Origin: Calothrix sp. NIES-4101
GTDB taxonomy: Bacteria > Cyanobacteriota > Cyanobacteriia > Cyanobacteriales > Nostocaceae
Reading direction: 5' to 3'
DNA: 64,000 nucleotides
Assembly (NCBI GenBank): GCA_004296455.1
Contig: AP018280.1
Location: forward strand, 2,542,001 to 2,606,000
Made by a program: the position numbers and the translations under genes
Part shown: positions 1 through 11,000 of the stretch, one piece after another
How the letters are laid out: each line of letters opens with the position of its first letter
Position numbering within the stretch: position 1 is the first letter of the stretch
The notes under the pieces: generated by a model
Databases searched by the model: none
What the model saw: the letters and a program-made list of their open reading frames with translations, nothing else
What the model was told of the DNA's origin: nothing

Positions 1-536
1 GGATGGGGCGAAATCTCAGCATAGATTTCTTCGGGTGTTTGTCCCAGTTCTTCTTCGATAAATTTATAGGCAATTTCATTGGGAAATGCGGGTAATTTAT
101 CTTGTAACTGGGTTAATTCTTCTAAAAATACGGAGGGGACTAAATCTGGTCTTGTAGATAATGCCTGACCGATTTTAATGTATGCTGGCCCCAATTTAGT
201 CAGTAATTCTCGAAATTGGACGGCGCGACGACGGTCATTTTTAACCTTGACACCTCGTTTACCGTCAAACCAGACCCCAAAGGCAAAGCTGAGTGTCGGT
301 GCTAAAACTTTCAAAATCCGACTAAATACCTTTAAAGGTCGAGATTGATAATAGAATGCGATCGCATCCGCGTCATACTTTAATTCAAATTCTAAACTCT
401 TGCCAGGATTTACTACAGGGGATGGCAAGTTTGACACCTCCCCTCTCAAAGCCAGCAAACTCACCTCCGTTAGTTGGCTTGGGTGACTGTCTTTTTCTAG
501 CACTTGGGAAGTAGGAGTCATTGTTTTCGCATTCAT
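1..536 (-). CDS. ABC1/AarF (UbiB-type) kinase family protein, partial
   Basis: The reading frame runs from an ATG at 536 and leaves the window at position 1, so only about the first 178 residues are visible. After a variable N-terminus of about 60 residues, the frame shows the KxGQ-type signature of the ABC1 atypical kinase family (LGPAYIKIGQALSTRPDL), followed by FLEELTQLQDKLPAFP. These are the hallmarks of the family's N-terminal extension, which covers the nucleotide site. Family members (UbiB/Coq8) support quinone or prenyl-lipid metabolism; cyanobacteria and plastids carry several paralogues. Which paralogue this is cannot be said from the fragment. A HIP1 site lies inside the gene. The first ATG is preferred because no other start precedes the conserved part closely. 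Confidence 0.88.
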   Translation of the reverse strand, partial: MNAKTMTPTSQVLEKDSHPSQLTEVSLLALRGEVSNLPSPVVNPGKSLEFELKYDADAIAFYYQSRPLKVFSRILKVLAPTLSFAFGVWFDGKRGVKVKNDRRRAVQFRELLTKLGPAYIKIGQALSTRPDLVPSVFLEELTQLQDKLPAFPNEIAYKFIEEELGQTPEEIYAEISPH

Positions 537-838
537 CTAAACTTACCACCGCATCACAAGAGTAATGTTAAGTATTGTAACAAGGAATAAATTAAGGTTT
601 GATTAAATTAGCTAAATGAGATTAGCTCTTAATTAAGCTTAACGTGCAACTAGTGTGGTGACGTACCCGGAGAACCGAAAATTTCTTCCTAGCTAACCGA
701 TGGCAAAGGAGAAGAGGAAATAGAAAACTTCGGCTTGTAGTTATATCCATCTAAGATAAATGGTGGCATATACGACAGAATGCAACTCTGTAACCATCGT
801 TAAATCATAGGTACAAATATTCTGAAGTAATAAAAACA
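537..838. other. divergent intergenic region
   Basis: These 302 bases separate two divergent genes and should hold both promoters. The stretch is AT-rich. I see no clear operator, RNA gene or hairpin in it. Confidence 0.5.
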
Positions 839-2146
839 ATGTTAAGTATTCCCGTAAATTTACCATTACCGCGATCGCCGCGTTTGGTGACAACTTTGCC
901 GGGAGCGCGTGCAAAAGCATTGGTAGAGCGCGATCAGGCTGTAACATCACCATCCTATACCCGTGATTATCCTTTAGTGGTGGCGCGGGGTCAAGGTTGT
1001 ATGCTGGAAGATGTGGATGGTAATGTTTTTCTAGATTTAACAGCAGGGATTGCGGTGACTGCGACAGGTCATTGTCACCCGGAAGTTGTGCAGGCAATTC
1101 AAGAGCAATCCGCAAATTTACTGCATATGTCTGGTACTGATTTTTACTACGAGCCAATGGTGGAATTGGCGGAAAAAATAGCGATTAAAGCACCATTCCC
1201 AGAGAAAGCGCGTGTATTTTTTAGCAACTCTGGTGCAGAATCAAATGAAGGTGCCATTAAGCTAGCAAGATATTATACCGGACGTAATTTAATTGTGGCG
1301 TTTTTAGGTGCATTCCACGGGCGCACTTACGGAGCCATGTCGTTGACGGCTTCTAAAACGGTGCAAAGGGCAAATTTTGGTTCCCTGCTTCCAGGAGTGA
1401 CACATATACCTTACAGTACGCACGCCAGTTTGGACTATCTAGAGCAGCAGTTATTTACGACGATGTTGCCAGCAAATGAGGTGGCGGCAATTATTGTTGA
1501 ACCAATTCAAGGAGAGGGTGGTTACATCGTACCCGAAGATGGTTTTTTGCAACGTATCCGGGAGATATGCGACAGACACGGTATTTTGATGATAGTCGAT
1601 GAAGTGCAATCGGGGATGGGGCGTACTGGAAAGCTTTTTGCAGTTGAACATTGGCACGTCATGCCCGATATTATTACTACGGCAAAGGGGATTGCTAGCG
1701 GTTTACCATTAGGAGCAATTATAGCGCGATCGCACATTATGACATGGCAGCCTGGTTCCCACGCGACAACATTTGGCGGGAATCCGGTAGCTTGTGCTGC
1801 CGGGATTGCCACATTAAGGTTGTTAGAAAATGGGTTGATGGAAAATGCGACTCGTATGGGGGAAATTTTACAAGCTGGTTTATTTAAATTACACCAACGT
1901 TTTCCCCGACTTTCATCACCACGAGGAAAAGGATTAATGGTAGCTGTAGACTTATTTGATGAAGCGGGAAATTTTGACAAGGAATTACGCGATCGTTTTT
2001 TACAAGCTGCTTTTCATCGTGGTTTGTTATTACTTGGTTGTGGAAAAGCTGCAATTCGTTTTTGTCCACCTTTGGTTATTGATAGCGAACAAATTCAAAT
2101 AGCCTTAGATATCATAGCGAAAATTTTAGCGGAAATAATTGAGTGA
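839..2146 (+). CDS. class-III PLP aminotransferase (acetylornithine/4-aminobutyrate type)
   Basis: A 435-residue fold-type I aminotransferase of subgroup III. Visible motifs are the PLP phosphate-binding NSGAESNEGAIK (130-141), EPIQGEGGY (221-229), the cofactor aspartate in DEVQSGMGRTG (254-264), and the Schiff-base lysine K283 in TTAKGIASGLPLG. The family moves an amino group from an omega-amine such as GABA or N-acetylornithine to 2-oxoglutarate. The length and the N-terminal extension before DYPLVVARG suit the 4-aminobutyrate/acetylornithine-family branch rather than short ArgD. Exact substrate cannot be read from sequence. The gene stands alone, with an imperfect inverted repeat just past the stop (2154-2281). 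Confidence 0.9.
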   Translation: MLSIPVNLPLPRSPRLVTTLPGARAKALVERDQAVTSPSYTRDYPLVVARGQGCMLEDVDGNVFLDLTAGIAVTATGHCHPEVVQAIQEQSANLLHMSGTDFYYEPMVELAEKIAIKAPFPEKARVFFSNSGAESNEGAIKLARYYTGRNLIVAFLGAFHGRTYGAMSLTASKTVQRANFGSLLPGVTHIPYSTHASLDYLEQQLFTTMLPANEVAAIIVEPIQGEGGYIVPEDGFLQRIREICDRHGILMIVDEVQSGMGRTGKLFAVEHWHVMPDIITTAKGIASGLPLGAIIARSHIMTWQPGSHATTFGGNPVACAAGIATLRLLENGLMENATRMGEILQAGLFKLHQRFPRLSSPRGKGLMVAVDLFDEAGNFDKELRDRFLQAAFHRGLLLLGCGKAAIRFCPPLVIDSEQIQIALDIIAKILAEIIE

Positions 2147-2584
2147 AAATTTTTAGTAGTTAGAATGCAGAATACAGGACTATAATTTGAGCTAAGAATC
2201 TTTAGCATCTGCTTTTGTCTCAGGCTTAGATGGGAACAATGAATTTATATATTTTCAATGATTTTCTGCATTCATCTACTATTATTATTTACATGATTTA
2301 TTATTAATGTGGATTCAATACAAATAAAATTTATTATCGTTAAATTAATTTTGGTAAAATACAGTTGATATTATCAGCATATTATTCGTAAGCAACTTAT
2401 AGACCATGTATAAAGTAAATTTTAATACTAAATAATCCCGGTTTCTGAGATTTACCTATCGAGTATATTTTTAATTTTCACTAAGAAACGGGTTTCTATA
2501 AATTTACCTTCAGGACGAATGAATATTATCCCTCATTATGAATAGTTATTACCAACACTATTAATACAATCCAAAAATAAAAAG
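2147..2584. other. intergenic region with imperfect inverted repeats
   Basis: No gene is seen. A spaced inverted repeat joins 2154-2172 with 2264-2281 (TTCTGCATTC core, then TACTA), which could fold the 3' end of the aminotransferase transcript. A second pair, CCCGGTTTCT near 2437 and AGAAACGGG near 2483, resembles the small dispersed palindromes common in cyanobacteria. Confidence 0.4.
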
Positions 2585-3493
2585 ATGAAACCAGAAAATA
2601 TTAAGCAACTTTGGGATTCTCTTTGGCAAGAATATATCAATCGAGTTAGTTATGCCCGTACTTACCAAGAAATGATTATAGCTGCTGGAGGAACTGTTGC
2701 CAATGACCATATTGCATTTCGTTCCCTACGCTTAGGCATGAATACAAATATAGGTCAATTTAATTTGGGAATTAAAATATTTGAACCAATCTTAAATTTC
2801 ATGGGATATGAACAAGCCGGAGAATATTTTTTCCCGGATACACATTTATATGCGCGTCATTACAAACATCCAGAGCAGGAAAAATATGATTTACCCAAAT
2901 TATTCATCAGTGAATTAATCATTGCAGAACTACCTGATGAAATCGCTGCCTTAATTAGCAAAACTGTAAACGATGGGAAATTTGATTATTTAACTCAATT
3001 ATCTACATATAATCAGCAACTCAATGATTTTGAGTTGAATCTTGAACCAAAAAAAATCTTTACTTGCCCTTGGCAAACTCCTTATCTTTCAGTAATTGAA
3101 AAAGTCAATCAAGTTAGTCAATATGGTGCTTGGGTATTATTACATGGATATGCAGTGAATCATTTTACAGGTTACATAAATCGTCAAAATACATCTAAAT
3201 ACCCCGATATTGAGATAACATCTCGTGAATTAGCTAACTTAGGCATACCAATGAAAGCCGAAATTGAAGGTAGTGTTCATGTGGGTTTGCGACAAACTGC
3301 AACCCATGCAGTTAGCGAACCAGTCACAGTAATTGATGATAAATCTGGTGAAGAAATTCAAATTCCCTGGACTTATGCCTATTACGAGCTAGCTCAAAGA
3401 TATATGGTAGAAATTGAGCCAGAAAAGCGAGAATTATTTGATGCATTTCTCGGTCAAAATGCACAACAATTATTTGAAATGACAAAGAAATAA
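2585..3493 (+). CDS. DUF1338 / HglS-like non-heme iron protein
   Basis: A 302-residue protein of the DUF1338 family, whose characterised member HglS is a 2-oxoadipate dioxygenase/decarboxylase that yields D-2-hydroxyglutarate in lysine breakdown. The conserved blocks are NDHIAFRS (H42), GYAVNHFTGYINR (H193) and SVHVGLRQTATHAVSEPV. H42 and H193 are the likely metal-binding histidines; the third, acidic ligand is not assigned here. At 302 residues it is well short of the roughly 460-residue HglS, as is usual for the short branch of the family, so the substrate may differ. The start at 2585 is the first ATG after an AT-rich leader. No neighbouring lysine-catabolism gene supports a pathway. Confidence 0.8.
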   Translation: MKPENIKQLWDSLWQEYINRVSYARTYQEMIIAAGGTVANDHIAFRSLRLGMNTNIGQFNLGIKIFEPILNFMGYEQAGEYFFPDTHLYARHYKHPEQEKYDLPKLFISELIIAELPDEIAALISKTVNDGKFDYLTQLSTYNQQLNDFELNLEPKKIFTCPWQTPYLSVIEKVNQVSQYGAWVLLHGYAVNHFTGYINRQNTSKYPDIEITSRELANLGIPMKAEIEGSVHVGLRQTATHAVSEPVTVIDDKSGEEIQIPWTYAYYELAQRYMVEIEPEKRELFDAFLGQNAQQLFEMTKK

Positions 3494-3605
3494 CTTAGAA
3501 ATAAAAATAAGAACTTTGCTTTAATTAAGTTTAAAATCTAAATTTTAAACTTGATATGCTGATGATTATTTGCATATTCTTTACTCTTCTTCTAAAATTA
3601 CGAAA

Positions 3606-4346
3606 TTAAATACTAAAAATACGTTCAAAAAACTTGATAATCTCTACCCAAGCAGAAGTCGTGGCGGCAGAATCATACCTATAACCATCATCACGCATAA
3701 ATGTATGTTCAGCAGCATATAAAAACACTTGGTGAGGTATTTGTGCTGTTTCAATTGCTTTTATGAGGATATTGCGATCGCTCTCTGGAATATGGGGGTC
3801 TAATGTGCCCAAAATCAACAACATTTCCCCATTAATTTCCCCTACCCTTTGAATTGTATCGGCGACATCTTGACCTAATTTGCCACTAGGAATACCCGTT
3901 GGATAGCAGCAAACACTCGCTTTAATTTCCTCTTGAAACGCAGCCCGAAAAGATAAATGTCCACCAATACAAAAACCAAGAGTACCGATTTTGCCAGGAG
4001 TTACCCCACTATCCGCTTTTAAATAATTAATAACTGCACTACAATCGCGATCGTATTCAGTAACTAACGTGCGACGAGCATCATCATTACCCCGCATTCT
4101 CCCAATATCATCGGGTTCTATTATCGTACCCACAGGTTCAATTCGATGAAAAATTTCTGGTGCTGCAACCACATACCCAAAACCAGCTAAGTAGTTAACA
4201 ATCCTAATCATTGCACCACCAAGTTGATAAATATCGCTGTAAAACAAAATGCCTGGATAAGTTCCAGGTGGTTTTGGAGATGCGACATAAACTCGCATTA
4301 AACTATCATCAACTCTTAAGTCAAGATTACGTTTAATTATTTGCAT
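3606..4346 (-). CDS. dienelactone hydrolase family alpha/beta hydrolase
   Basis: A 246-residue single-domain alpha/beta hydrolase. The nucleophile elbow reads GFCIGGH with C126, followed by an aspartate in GTLDPHIP (D183) and a histidine in AAEHTFMRDDG (H214). This Cys-Asp-His triad and spacing define the dienelactone hydrolase family, which opens lactone rings of carboxymethylenebutenolide-type compounds; cyanobacterial members have no proven substrate. The N-terminus lacks a signal peptide, so the enzyme is probably cytoplasmic. It converges with the DUF1338 gene (112 bp apart) and is transcribed alone. Confidence 0.9.
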   Translation of the reverse strand: MQIIKRNLDLRVDDSLMRVYVASPKPPGTYPGILFYSDIYQLGGAMIRIVNYLAGFGYVVAAPEIFHRIEPVGTIIEPDDIGRMRGNDDARRTLVTEYDRDCSAVINYLKADSGVTPGKIGTLGFCIGGHLSFRAAFQEEIKASVCCYPTGIPSGKLGQDVADTIQRVGEINGEMLLILGTLDPHIPESDRNILIKAIETAQIPHQVFLYAAEHTFMRDDGYRYDSAATTSAWVEIIKFFERIFSI

Positions 4347-5040
4347 AAATATTCAGATAAAGTTGCAGATTTATTTTGTAAATAGGTTGTGGGAATTTTA
4401 GTGATGAGATAAATTAATCAATTTATTTATCACTCAGCAACTATTACACAAAATATTGGGCAAAATTAATATTAAATATTGCTTAAATATTACTAAAAAT
4501 TTAACTTCTTCTTAATTTTCCAAAAATTTATCAAATTATTAATCATTTCCTAGTAAAATTACACTGAAATAGGTATCAAGAAAAACTGCACTTGTAATTA
4601 CGTGGTTATAATCAAAACAAATAATGAGGGTGTAATAGTCTCTCAAAGGAAACACACTACACTTTCTCCGAATTTTATATTTAATGAAATCCACCTACTT
4701 TTAACTTCGAGCGATCGCATTTGTAAAAAAGGTATTTAGATCAATTTATTTGTGATTAATCCTGCGCCCTGGAAAATTAAGTAACTGGCAATAAGTAGCA
4801 AGTATAAATACTTTATTGATTGCCGGATTGATGCTGCACGTCAGAAAGTAAACGTGAAGATAAAAGAACCTATAGAGGCGATCGCATTACATCAATAAGC
4901 AAATACGATAAAATTTTCTCTCGTTATCGTCGAAATTTGCCCAAATTCTTAACCCAAGAATGCCCTTACTATGGCAATCTGGGAAACAGAACATTTAAAA
5001 ATCTGATATTTTCGCTACAAAAATTTACCTAATCAAGGTT
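4347..5040. other. long divergent intergenic region before ispG
   Basis: A 694-bp AT-rich region with two HIP1 octamers (about 4709 and 4880). It must contain the promoters of the dienelactone hydrolase and ispG. No convincing ORF, RNA gene or strong hairpin was seen. Confidence 0.45.
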
Positions 5041-6264
5041 ATGCAAACCCTGCCCACCCCTACTACTAGCACTGCATCCAGCCAACCCACTTTTGACACA
5101 ACAATCAAAAGACGCAAAACCCGTCCTGTGAAAGTGGGTGATATCACCATCGGAGGTGGATATCCGGTGGTAGTGCAGTCGATGATTAATGAAGATACCC
5201 TCGACATTGATGGTTCAGTTGCTGCCATCCGTCGTTTACACGAAGTAGGTTGCGAAATCGTTCGTGTCACCGTCCCCAGCATGGCACATGCCAAAGCCTT
5301 GGCAGAAATCAAACAGAAATTAAAACAAACCTACAAAGACGTACCTATTGTTGCTGACGTGCACCATAACGGCATGAAGATTGCCCTGGAAGTTGCCAAG
5401 CACATTGAAAAAGTACGGATTAATCCCGGTTTGTATGTATTTGAAAAGCCTAACGCCAACCGCACCGAATACACTCAAGCCGAATTTGATGAAATTGGCG
5501 AAAAAATAGCAGAAACTCTTAAACCGTTAGTTATTTCCTTGCGTGATCAAGGAAAAGCAATGCGTATCGGCGTAAATCACGGCTCTCTAGCAGAAAGAAT
5601 GCTGTTTACCTATGGTGATACCCCCGAAGGGATGGTGGAATCAGCTTTAGAATTTATTCGGATTTGCGAATCCCTGGATTTCCACAATATTGTCATTTCG
5701 ATGAAGGCATCGCGAGTCCCAGTCATGGTGGCAGCATATCGCTTGATGGCAAAACGGATGGATGATTTGGGGATGGATTATCCATTACACTTAGGCGTGA
5801 CTGAAGCTGGTGATGGTGAATACGGGCGGATTAAGTCTACTGCTGGAATTGCGGCATTACTTACGGATGGAATTGGCGATACGATTCGGGTATCGCTAAC
5901 AGAAGCACCAGAAAAAGAAATTCCCGTTTGCTATAGTATTTTGCAGGCTTTGGGACTGCGGAAAACAATGGTTGAGTATGTCGCTTGTCCATCTTGCGGA
6001 CGTACTTTGTTTAACCTCGAGGAAGTATTACATAAAGTCCGAGAAGCGACTAAACACTTGACAGGATTGGATATTGCTGTTATGGGCTGCATCGTCAATG
6101 GGCCAGGTGAAATGGCTGACGCAGACTATGGCTATGTTGGTAAAACACCCGGTTATATCTCCCTGTATCGCGGTCGGGAAGAAATTAAGAAGGTTCCCGA
6201 AGATAAAGGTGTTGAAGAGCTAATTAATTTGATTAAAGCTGACGATCGCTGGATCGAGCCATAA
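5041..6264 (+). CDS. ispG: 4-hydroxy-3-methylbut-2-enyl diphosphate synthase (IspG/GcpE)
   Basis: A 407-residue enzyme of the MEP isoprenoid pathway, converting methylerythritol cyclodiphosphate to HMBPP with a [4Fe-4S] cluster. The TIM-barrel part carries [16 protein letters not shown] (38-53) and ADVHHN. The cluster-binding C-terminal domain shows C316 and C319 in CPSCGRT, C350 in [10 protein letters not shown], and the glutamate E357 that supplies the fourth ligand. The compact two-domain length fits the bacterial/cyanobacterial form, which takes electrons from ferredoxin. Carotenoid, phytol and quinone side chains depend on this step. The start is the ATG opening [10 protein letters not shown]; the first 20 residues are low-complexity and poorly conserved. 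Confidence 0.97.
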   Translation: MQTLPTPTTSTASSQPTFDTTIKRRKTRPVKVGDITIGGGYPVVVQSMINEDTLDIDGSVAAIRRLHEVGCEIVRVTVPSMAHAKALAEIKQKLKQTYKDVPIVADVHHNGMKIALEVAKHIEKVRINPGLYVFEKPNANRTEYTQAEFDEIGEKIAETLKPLVISLRDQGKAMRIGVNHGSLAERMLFTYGDTPEGMVESALEFIRICESLDFHNIVISMKASRVPVMVAAYRLMAKRMDDLGMDYPLHLGVTEAGDGEYGRIKSTAGIAALLTDGIGDTIRVSLTEAPEKEIPVCYSILQALGLRKTMVEYVACPSCGRTLFNLEEVLHKVREATKHLTGLDIAVMGCIVNGPGEMADADYGYVGKTPGYISLYRGREEIKKVPEDKGVEELINLIKADDRWIEP

Positions 6265-6440
6265 TTGGGATATGGGGACAGGGATACTTGGGAGTAAAAA
6301 GAGTCAAGTTAACGATAAAAAATATAAATCTTTTCCCTCCCTTTCCCCCTTAACATCTTCAAAATTTTGATAAAGTTTGTATTATCTGCCACACAAGTGA
6401 CCGGATTTCAGAAAAAATATTTAGAAATAACATAATATGC

Positions 6441-6487
6441 TTAGTCAGTACAGTGGTAGCCTGTGTTAGATTGAGCATACTGACTAA
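6441..6487 (+). promoter_or_regulatory. perfect 10-bp inverted repeat in the ctp leader
   Basis: TTAGTCAGTA (6441-6450) and TACTGACTAA (6478-6487) are exact reverse complements around a 27-nt loop, ending 32 bp before the protease start codon. There is no T-run, so it is not a standard terminator. It could be an operator for a dimeric regulator with widely spaced half sites, or an mRNA hairpin in the 5' leader. Confidence 0.4.
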
Positions 6488-6519
6488 AATAAATTTTTTC
6501 CTCTGGCGCAGCAGTCATT

Positions 6520-7803
6520 ATGGTAATTACTAAAAGTGGACTTGTTTTGGGAGCTACAGCTGTGACGCTAAGTACAATAGCTGTTACAAGTCTTGGCGTT
6601 CATTCTCAAGGACAAGCTCTATTTAAAGAAAGCCCTAAAGAGTTGGTCGATGAAGTTTGGCAAATTATCCAACGCCAATACGTGGACGGTACTTTCAATC
6701 AAGTTGATTGGCAAGGCGTTCGCAAAAAGTACTTGAACAAGTCTTACAGCAATAAGCAAGAGGCTTATAAGTCTATCCGAGAAATGCTAAAACTGCTGGA
6801 TGACCCCTACACCAGGTTTATGGATCCAGAGGAATTTAAGAACATGCAAGTGGATACCTCAGGGGAACTTACGGGTATTGGTATCCAAATTGGTCTTGAT
6901 GAAAAAACTAAAAAGCTGACTGTCATTTCGCCAATTGAAGATACACCAGCATTTAAAGCTGGTGTTTTAGCGAAAGATATTATTACCAAAATCAATGGTA
7001 AAAGTACTGAAGGCATGGATACTAATCAAGCAGTATCCTTAATCCGAGGTGAAGCTGGTACTAAAGTAAAACTCACAATCCTACGTAGTGGTCAGCAGAA
7101 GGAATTTGAAATTGCCCGTGCAAAAATTGAAATTCATCCTGTTAAGTTCTCGCAACAAAAAACTCCAGTTGGTAATGTCGGCTACATTCGTCTTAACCAG
7201 TTTAGTGCGAATGCTGGTAAGGAAATGCAAGCTGCAATCAAAGATTTGGAGAAAAAACAGGTTTCTGGCTATATTTTAGATTTACGTGGCAACCCTGGTG
7301 GTTTGCTTTTCTCGAGTGTGGAAATTGCCCGGATGTGGATGAATAAAGGGACAATTGTTTCGACGAAAGACCGTCAAGGGGAGCCAGAACGAGAAATTGC
7401 GACCGGTAAAGCCCTCACTGATAAGCCTTTGGTGGTAATTGTTGATAAAGGTTCGGCAAGTGCCAGTGAAATCCTATCAGGTGCTTTCCAAGATAACAAA
7501 CGGGCGGTAATTGTCGGTTCGCAGACTTTTGGTAAAGGTTTGGTGCAGTCAGTACGTCCCTTGGATGATGGCTCTGGGTTAGCGGTGACAATTGCCAAAT
7601 ACTTCACTCCTAACGGTCGCGATATTAATAAGCATGGTATTGACCCTGATGTCAAGGTTGAGCTAACAGACCAACAGCGTCAGGATTTATGGTTACGAGA
7701 ACGCGACAAGCTTGGCACAATGAAGGATTTACAGTTTGCTAAAGCTGTAGAAGTATTGGGTAAAGAAATCGCCAGTCAAGGTTCGACGAGAGCCAAAAAA
7801 TAA
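6520..7803 (+). CDS. carboxyl-terminal processing protease (S41, CtpA family)
   Basis: A 427-residue periplasmic or lumenal serine protease. An N-terminal hydrophobic segment (about 5-27) is a signal peptide or anchor. A PDZ domain follows (about 110-200, GIGIQIG to GTKVKLTI), then the S41 core with YIRLNQFS and LDLRGNPGG. The Ser/Lys dyad is S314 in KGSASASEIL and K339 in TFGKGLVQ, spaced 25 residues as in E. coli Prc. CtpA-type enzymes trim the C-terminus of the photosystem II D1 precursor; cyanobacteria carry CtpA, CtpB and CtpC, and this sequence alone does not settle which one this is. An upstream inverted repeat may regulate it. Confidence 0.93.
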   Translation: MVITKSGLVLGATAVTLSTIAVTSLGVHSQGQALFKESPKELVDEVWQIIQRQYVDGTFNQVDWQGVRKKYLNKSYSNKQEAYKSIREMLKLLDDPYTRFMDPEEFKNMQVDTSGELTGIGIQIGLDEKTKKLTVISPIEDTPAFKAGVLAKDIITKINGKSTEGMDTNQAVSLIRGEAGTKVKLTILRSGQQKEFEIARAKIEIHPVKFSQQKTPVGNVGYIRLNQFSANAGKEMQAAIKDLEKKQVSGYILDLRGNPGGLLFSSVEIARMWMNKGTIVSTKDRQGEPEREIATGKALTDKPLVVIVDKGSASASEILSGAFQDNKRAVIVGSQTFGKGLVQSVRPLDDGSGLAVTIAKYFTPNGRDINKHGIDPDVKVELTDQQRQDLWLRERDKLGTMKDLQFAKAVEVLGKEIASQGSTRAKK

Positions 7804-7811
7804 TCAGTGTT

Positions 7812-7839
7812 AGAGACGTAATTAATATATTGCGTCTCT
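7812..7839 (+). terminator. hairpin after the ctp gene
   Basis: AGAGACG (7812-7818) pairs with CGTCTCT (7833-7839), starting 8 bp after the stop codon. A T-rich tail begins seven bases further on. This is a plausible factor-independent terminator, though the U-tract is displaced. Confidence 0.5.
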
Positions 7840-8033
7840 CCTGAATTTTTTCCTAAATTATACCAATTCACAATTCGCAAGTCGCAATACTCGCTTCGCG
7901 AGAAGCTAAAGCTACGCAATTAAAGAACTTAGATGCAGCAAAGCTTTCAGGATTTACATCTGTATCAGATTTTTCGTGAAATGGTATTATTTTGCTTGGC
8001 ATTTCCCTGAGCGAATTAAACGCAGATTCTGCA

Positions 8034-11000
8034 CTAAAAAGTAATCTCCCAATTAGTTTTGATGTTGAGAATAGCTTGTGATTGAGTTATGTAGCCAAAA
8101 TTAACAATTTGGTGACTATCCATCCACCAAATTGCAGTCTTCCCGTTAATATAGTTACGCCAGATTAAGTCATATTTGGCATCACCATTGTAGTCAGTAA
8201 TTGCTTCAAGTTTCCAATTAGTATCTTCTAAAAAGACCTGATTGGAGTTTTTTATAGCGATAAATTCACCGCGAACCGAGTAATTATTGAAACTATCTAA
8301 CTGATTAACGTCAACAAACCAAACAGCCATTTCCCCAGTTTTATAATTACGCCAAACAATATCATCCTTAGTATCACCATTTAAATCGCCCACTTTTTCC
8401 ATCTTCCAATTTAAATCCGTTTTGGGCAAAAATTTGGCATCTTTAAGCTGAGAACCATTCATTAGCCAAATGGCATTTTCACCAGTTTTAGAGTTGCGCC
8501 AAACAATATCAGCTTTACCATCAGCATCAAAATCGCCCGCATCAACCATTACCCAATTAGTATCAATAATTCTATATTCTAAAAACTGACCATCTAGTTG
8601 AAAGCCATTCATTAACCAAACAGCATTTTCACCAGTGTTGGAGTTACGCCACAAAATATCGCTTTTACTATCACCATTAAAATCAGCAGCAGTAATTATT
8701 TTCCAATTGATATCTTCAACTCTGGTAATAAATTGGCGAGACTCAGCACTAAGAGGTTCAAAGCCATCCATCATCCAAATCGCATTTTCACCCGATAAAT
8801 AATTACGCCAGAGAATATCAGCTTTGCCATCACCATTAAAGTCACCTGTAGTAACAATTTTCCAATTTGGGTCTGGGACTGGGGTAATAAATGCCGCATC
8901 TCTGAGTTGGAAATCGTTGATTCTCCAAATCGCATTTTCACCAGTGATTTGATCACGCCAGAGAATATCAGCTTTGCCATCACCATCAAAGTCATGTTTG
9001 CGTCTCTGAATTGGCGGTTTATTGATATCGTTGATATCATTTACCTTGAGAGTAAACATCTTGGAGAAAATACCACCACGATCATCTGTTGCTGTTAAGA
9101 TGATGGGAATTGTTTCTTCGGTTTTAAAATCTACAGTTTTACCTACCTTCAGTTTGAGTACAAAAGTTCCTGATTGTTGTATAACTTCAAAGCGCTTATC
9201 ATCAACATTCAAAGTAAAAATATCACTGTCAACATCTTCAAGAATTACGCTGGCAATAATTTCTCCAGGACTATTTTCTGTAACCTCATTCTTGGAAAGA
9301 ATAATATCAATTGGCTGATCATTGATTTCCAAAACCTTGATTTTTAGTGTCTTTTGAATCTTGAGATTATCTTGGTCAATAGCAGTAATTCTAATATTTA
9401 CAAAACTGTTAGTCTCATAATCAAGACTTGCATCTGCTTTCAACTGAAGTTGGTTAGCAATCACTTCAAAACGGTTATCATCAACTACAAAGGTAAAGCT
9501 ATTATTCGCATCAGGATCAGTAACAATTAAGTTACCAATAATTTGCCCTGGGATATCTTCTTTAACAGTATTAGCTGACAAAGTAATATTTGTAGGTGCT
9601 TCATTAACATCAAGAATATTGATGCTGAAATTTTGAACTTTTTCTAAATTGGTTTCATCTTTTGCAGTAATTTGAATGTTAAAACTATTGCCATTTATAT
9701 CTTCAAAGTCAAAGCTCTTAGCATCTTTAACTTTCAAAAAGAAACTACTATTACCCTTTACAACTTCAAAGTTGGGATTATCAACAGTAATAGTAATATC
9801 AGTAAAACGACTATCGATATCACTGACTTTAATCACACCTACAATAACTCCTACTTGGTTTTCGAGGATAGCAGTGCTTGAGAGGGTGATATTTTTAGGT
9901 GCTTGGGGTTGGTTATTCAGCAGCACGGAGATAGTATTGGAATCATAATTTGTTACTACCAAATCTTGTTTACCATCACCATTAATATCTCCAATTTGGA
10001 CTCCAGTAGGACCATTTCCTGTAATAAAGTTGATTGGGGTATTAAAAGTACCATTACCATTACCTAGCAACACCGAAATATTATTAGACTTATAATTTGC
10101 TACCGCCAAATCCTGCTTACCATCACCATTGATATCCCCAATACTGATTCCTTCTGGTCCATTTCCTGCGGTGAAATTGACCGGGGCAGCAAAAGTACCA
10201 TTACCATTACTTAGCAACACCGAAATATTATTAGAATTTGGCACGGAGGTATCGCCATAATAACCGTAATTTGCCACTGCCAAGTCTTGTTTGCCATCAC
10301 CGTTAATATCTCCAATACTGACTGCGGCAGGAGCATCTTGTGCGGTGAACTCAGTGGGTGTTGCAAAGGTGCCATCACCATTTCCCAACAATACTAAGAT
10401 TTTGCTGGAAATATAATTTACAATAGCCAAGTCTTGTTTGCCATCACCATTAATATCCCCAATTTCGACTCTAGCAGTGTCCATAGAACCAGAAGCAACT
10501 ACAAAGTTAGTGGGGGGAGCAAAAGTCGCATTGCCATTACCCAGCAACACTGAAACATTATTGCCATTAAAATTGGTTACTACTAAGTCTTGCTGGCGAT
10601 CGCCATTAATATCACCAATACTAACCCCAGAAGGTCCATCTCCGGCGGTAAAGTTGATTGGGTTGGCAAAAGTACCATCCCCGTTACCTAGCAACACCGA
10701 GACATTATTGGAAATATAATTTGCGACTGCTAAATCTTGCTCACCATCACCGTTGATATCCCCAATGCTGAGTGCCCAAGGAGCCGTCCCTGCTGTGAGG
10801 TTAATGGGGGCAGCAAAGGATAGGTTGAGTGTTGAACTATAGGTTTGAATTGCCTCTGTAGTCAAAGCAATAACTGATTCAATAGTTCCAGTCTTAACTT
10901 CCAAGTCCCAATCACCACCAAGGACGGTATTTCCAGTTAAGTTGTCGGAAGCAGCAATATCTGCACCTGTTAACTGACTCATCAGATTCACAAATGCTTG

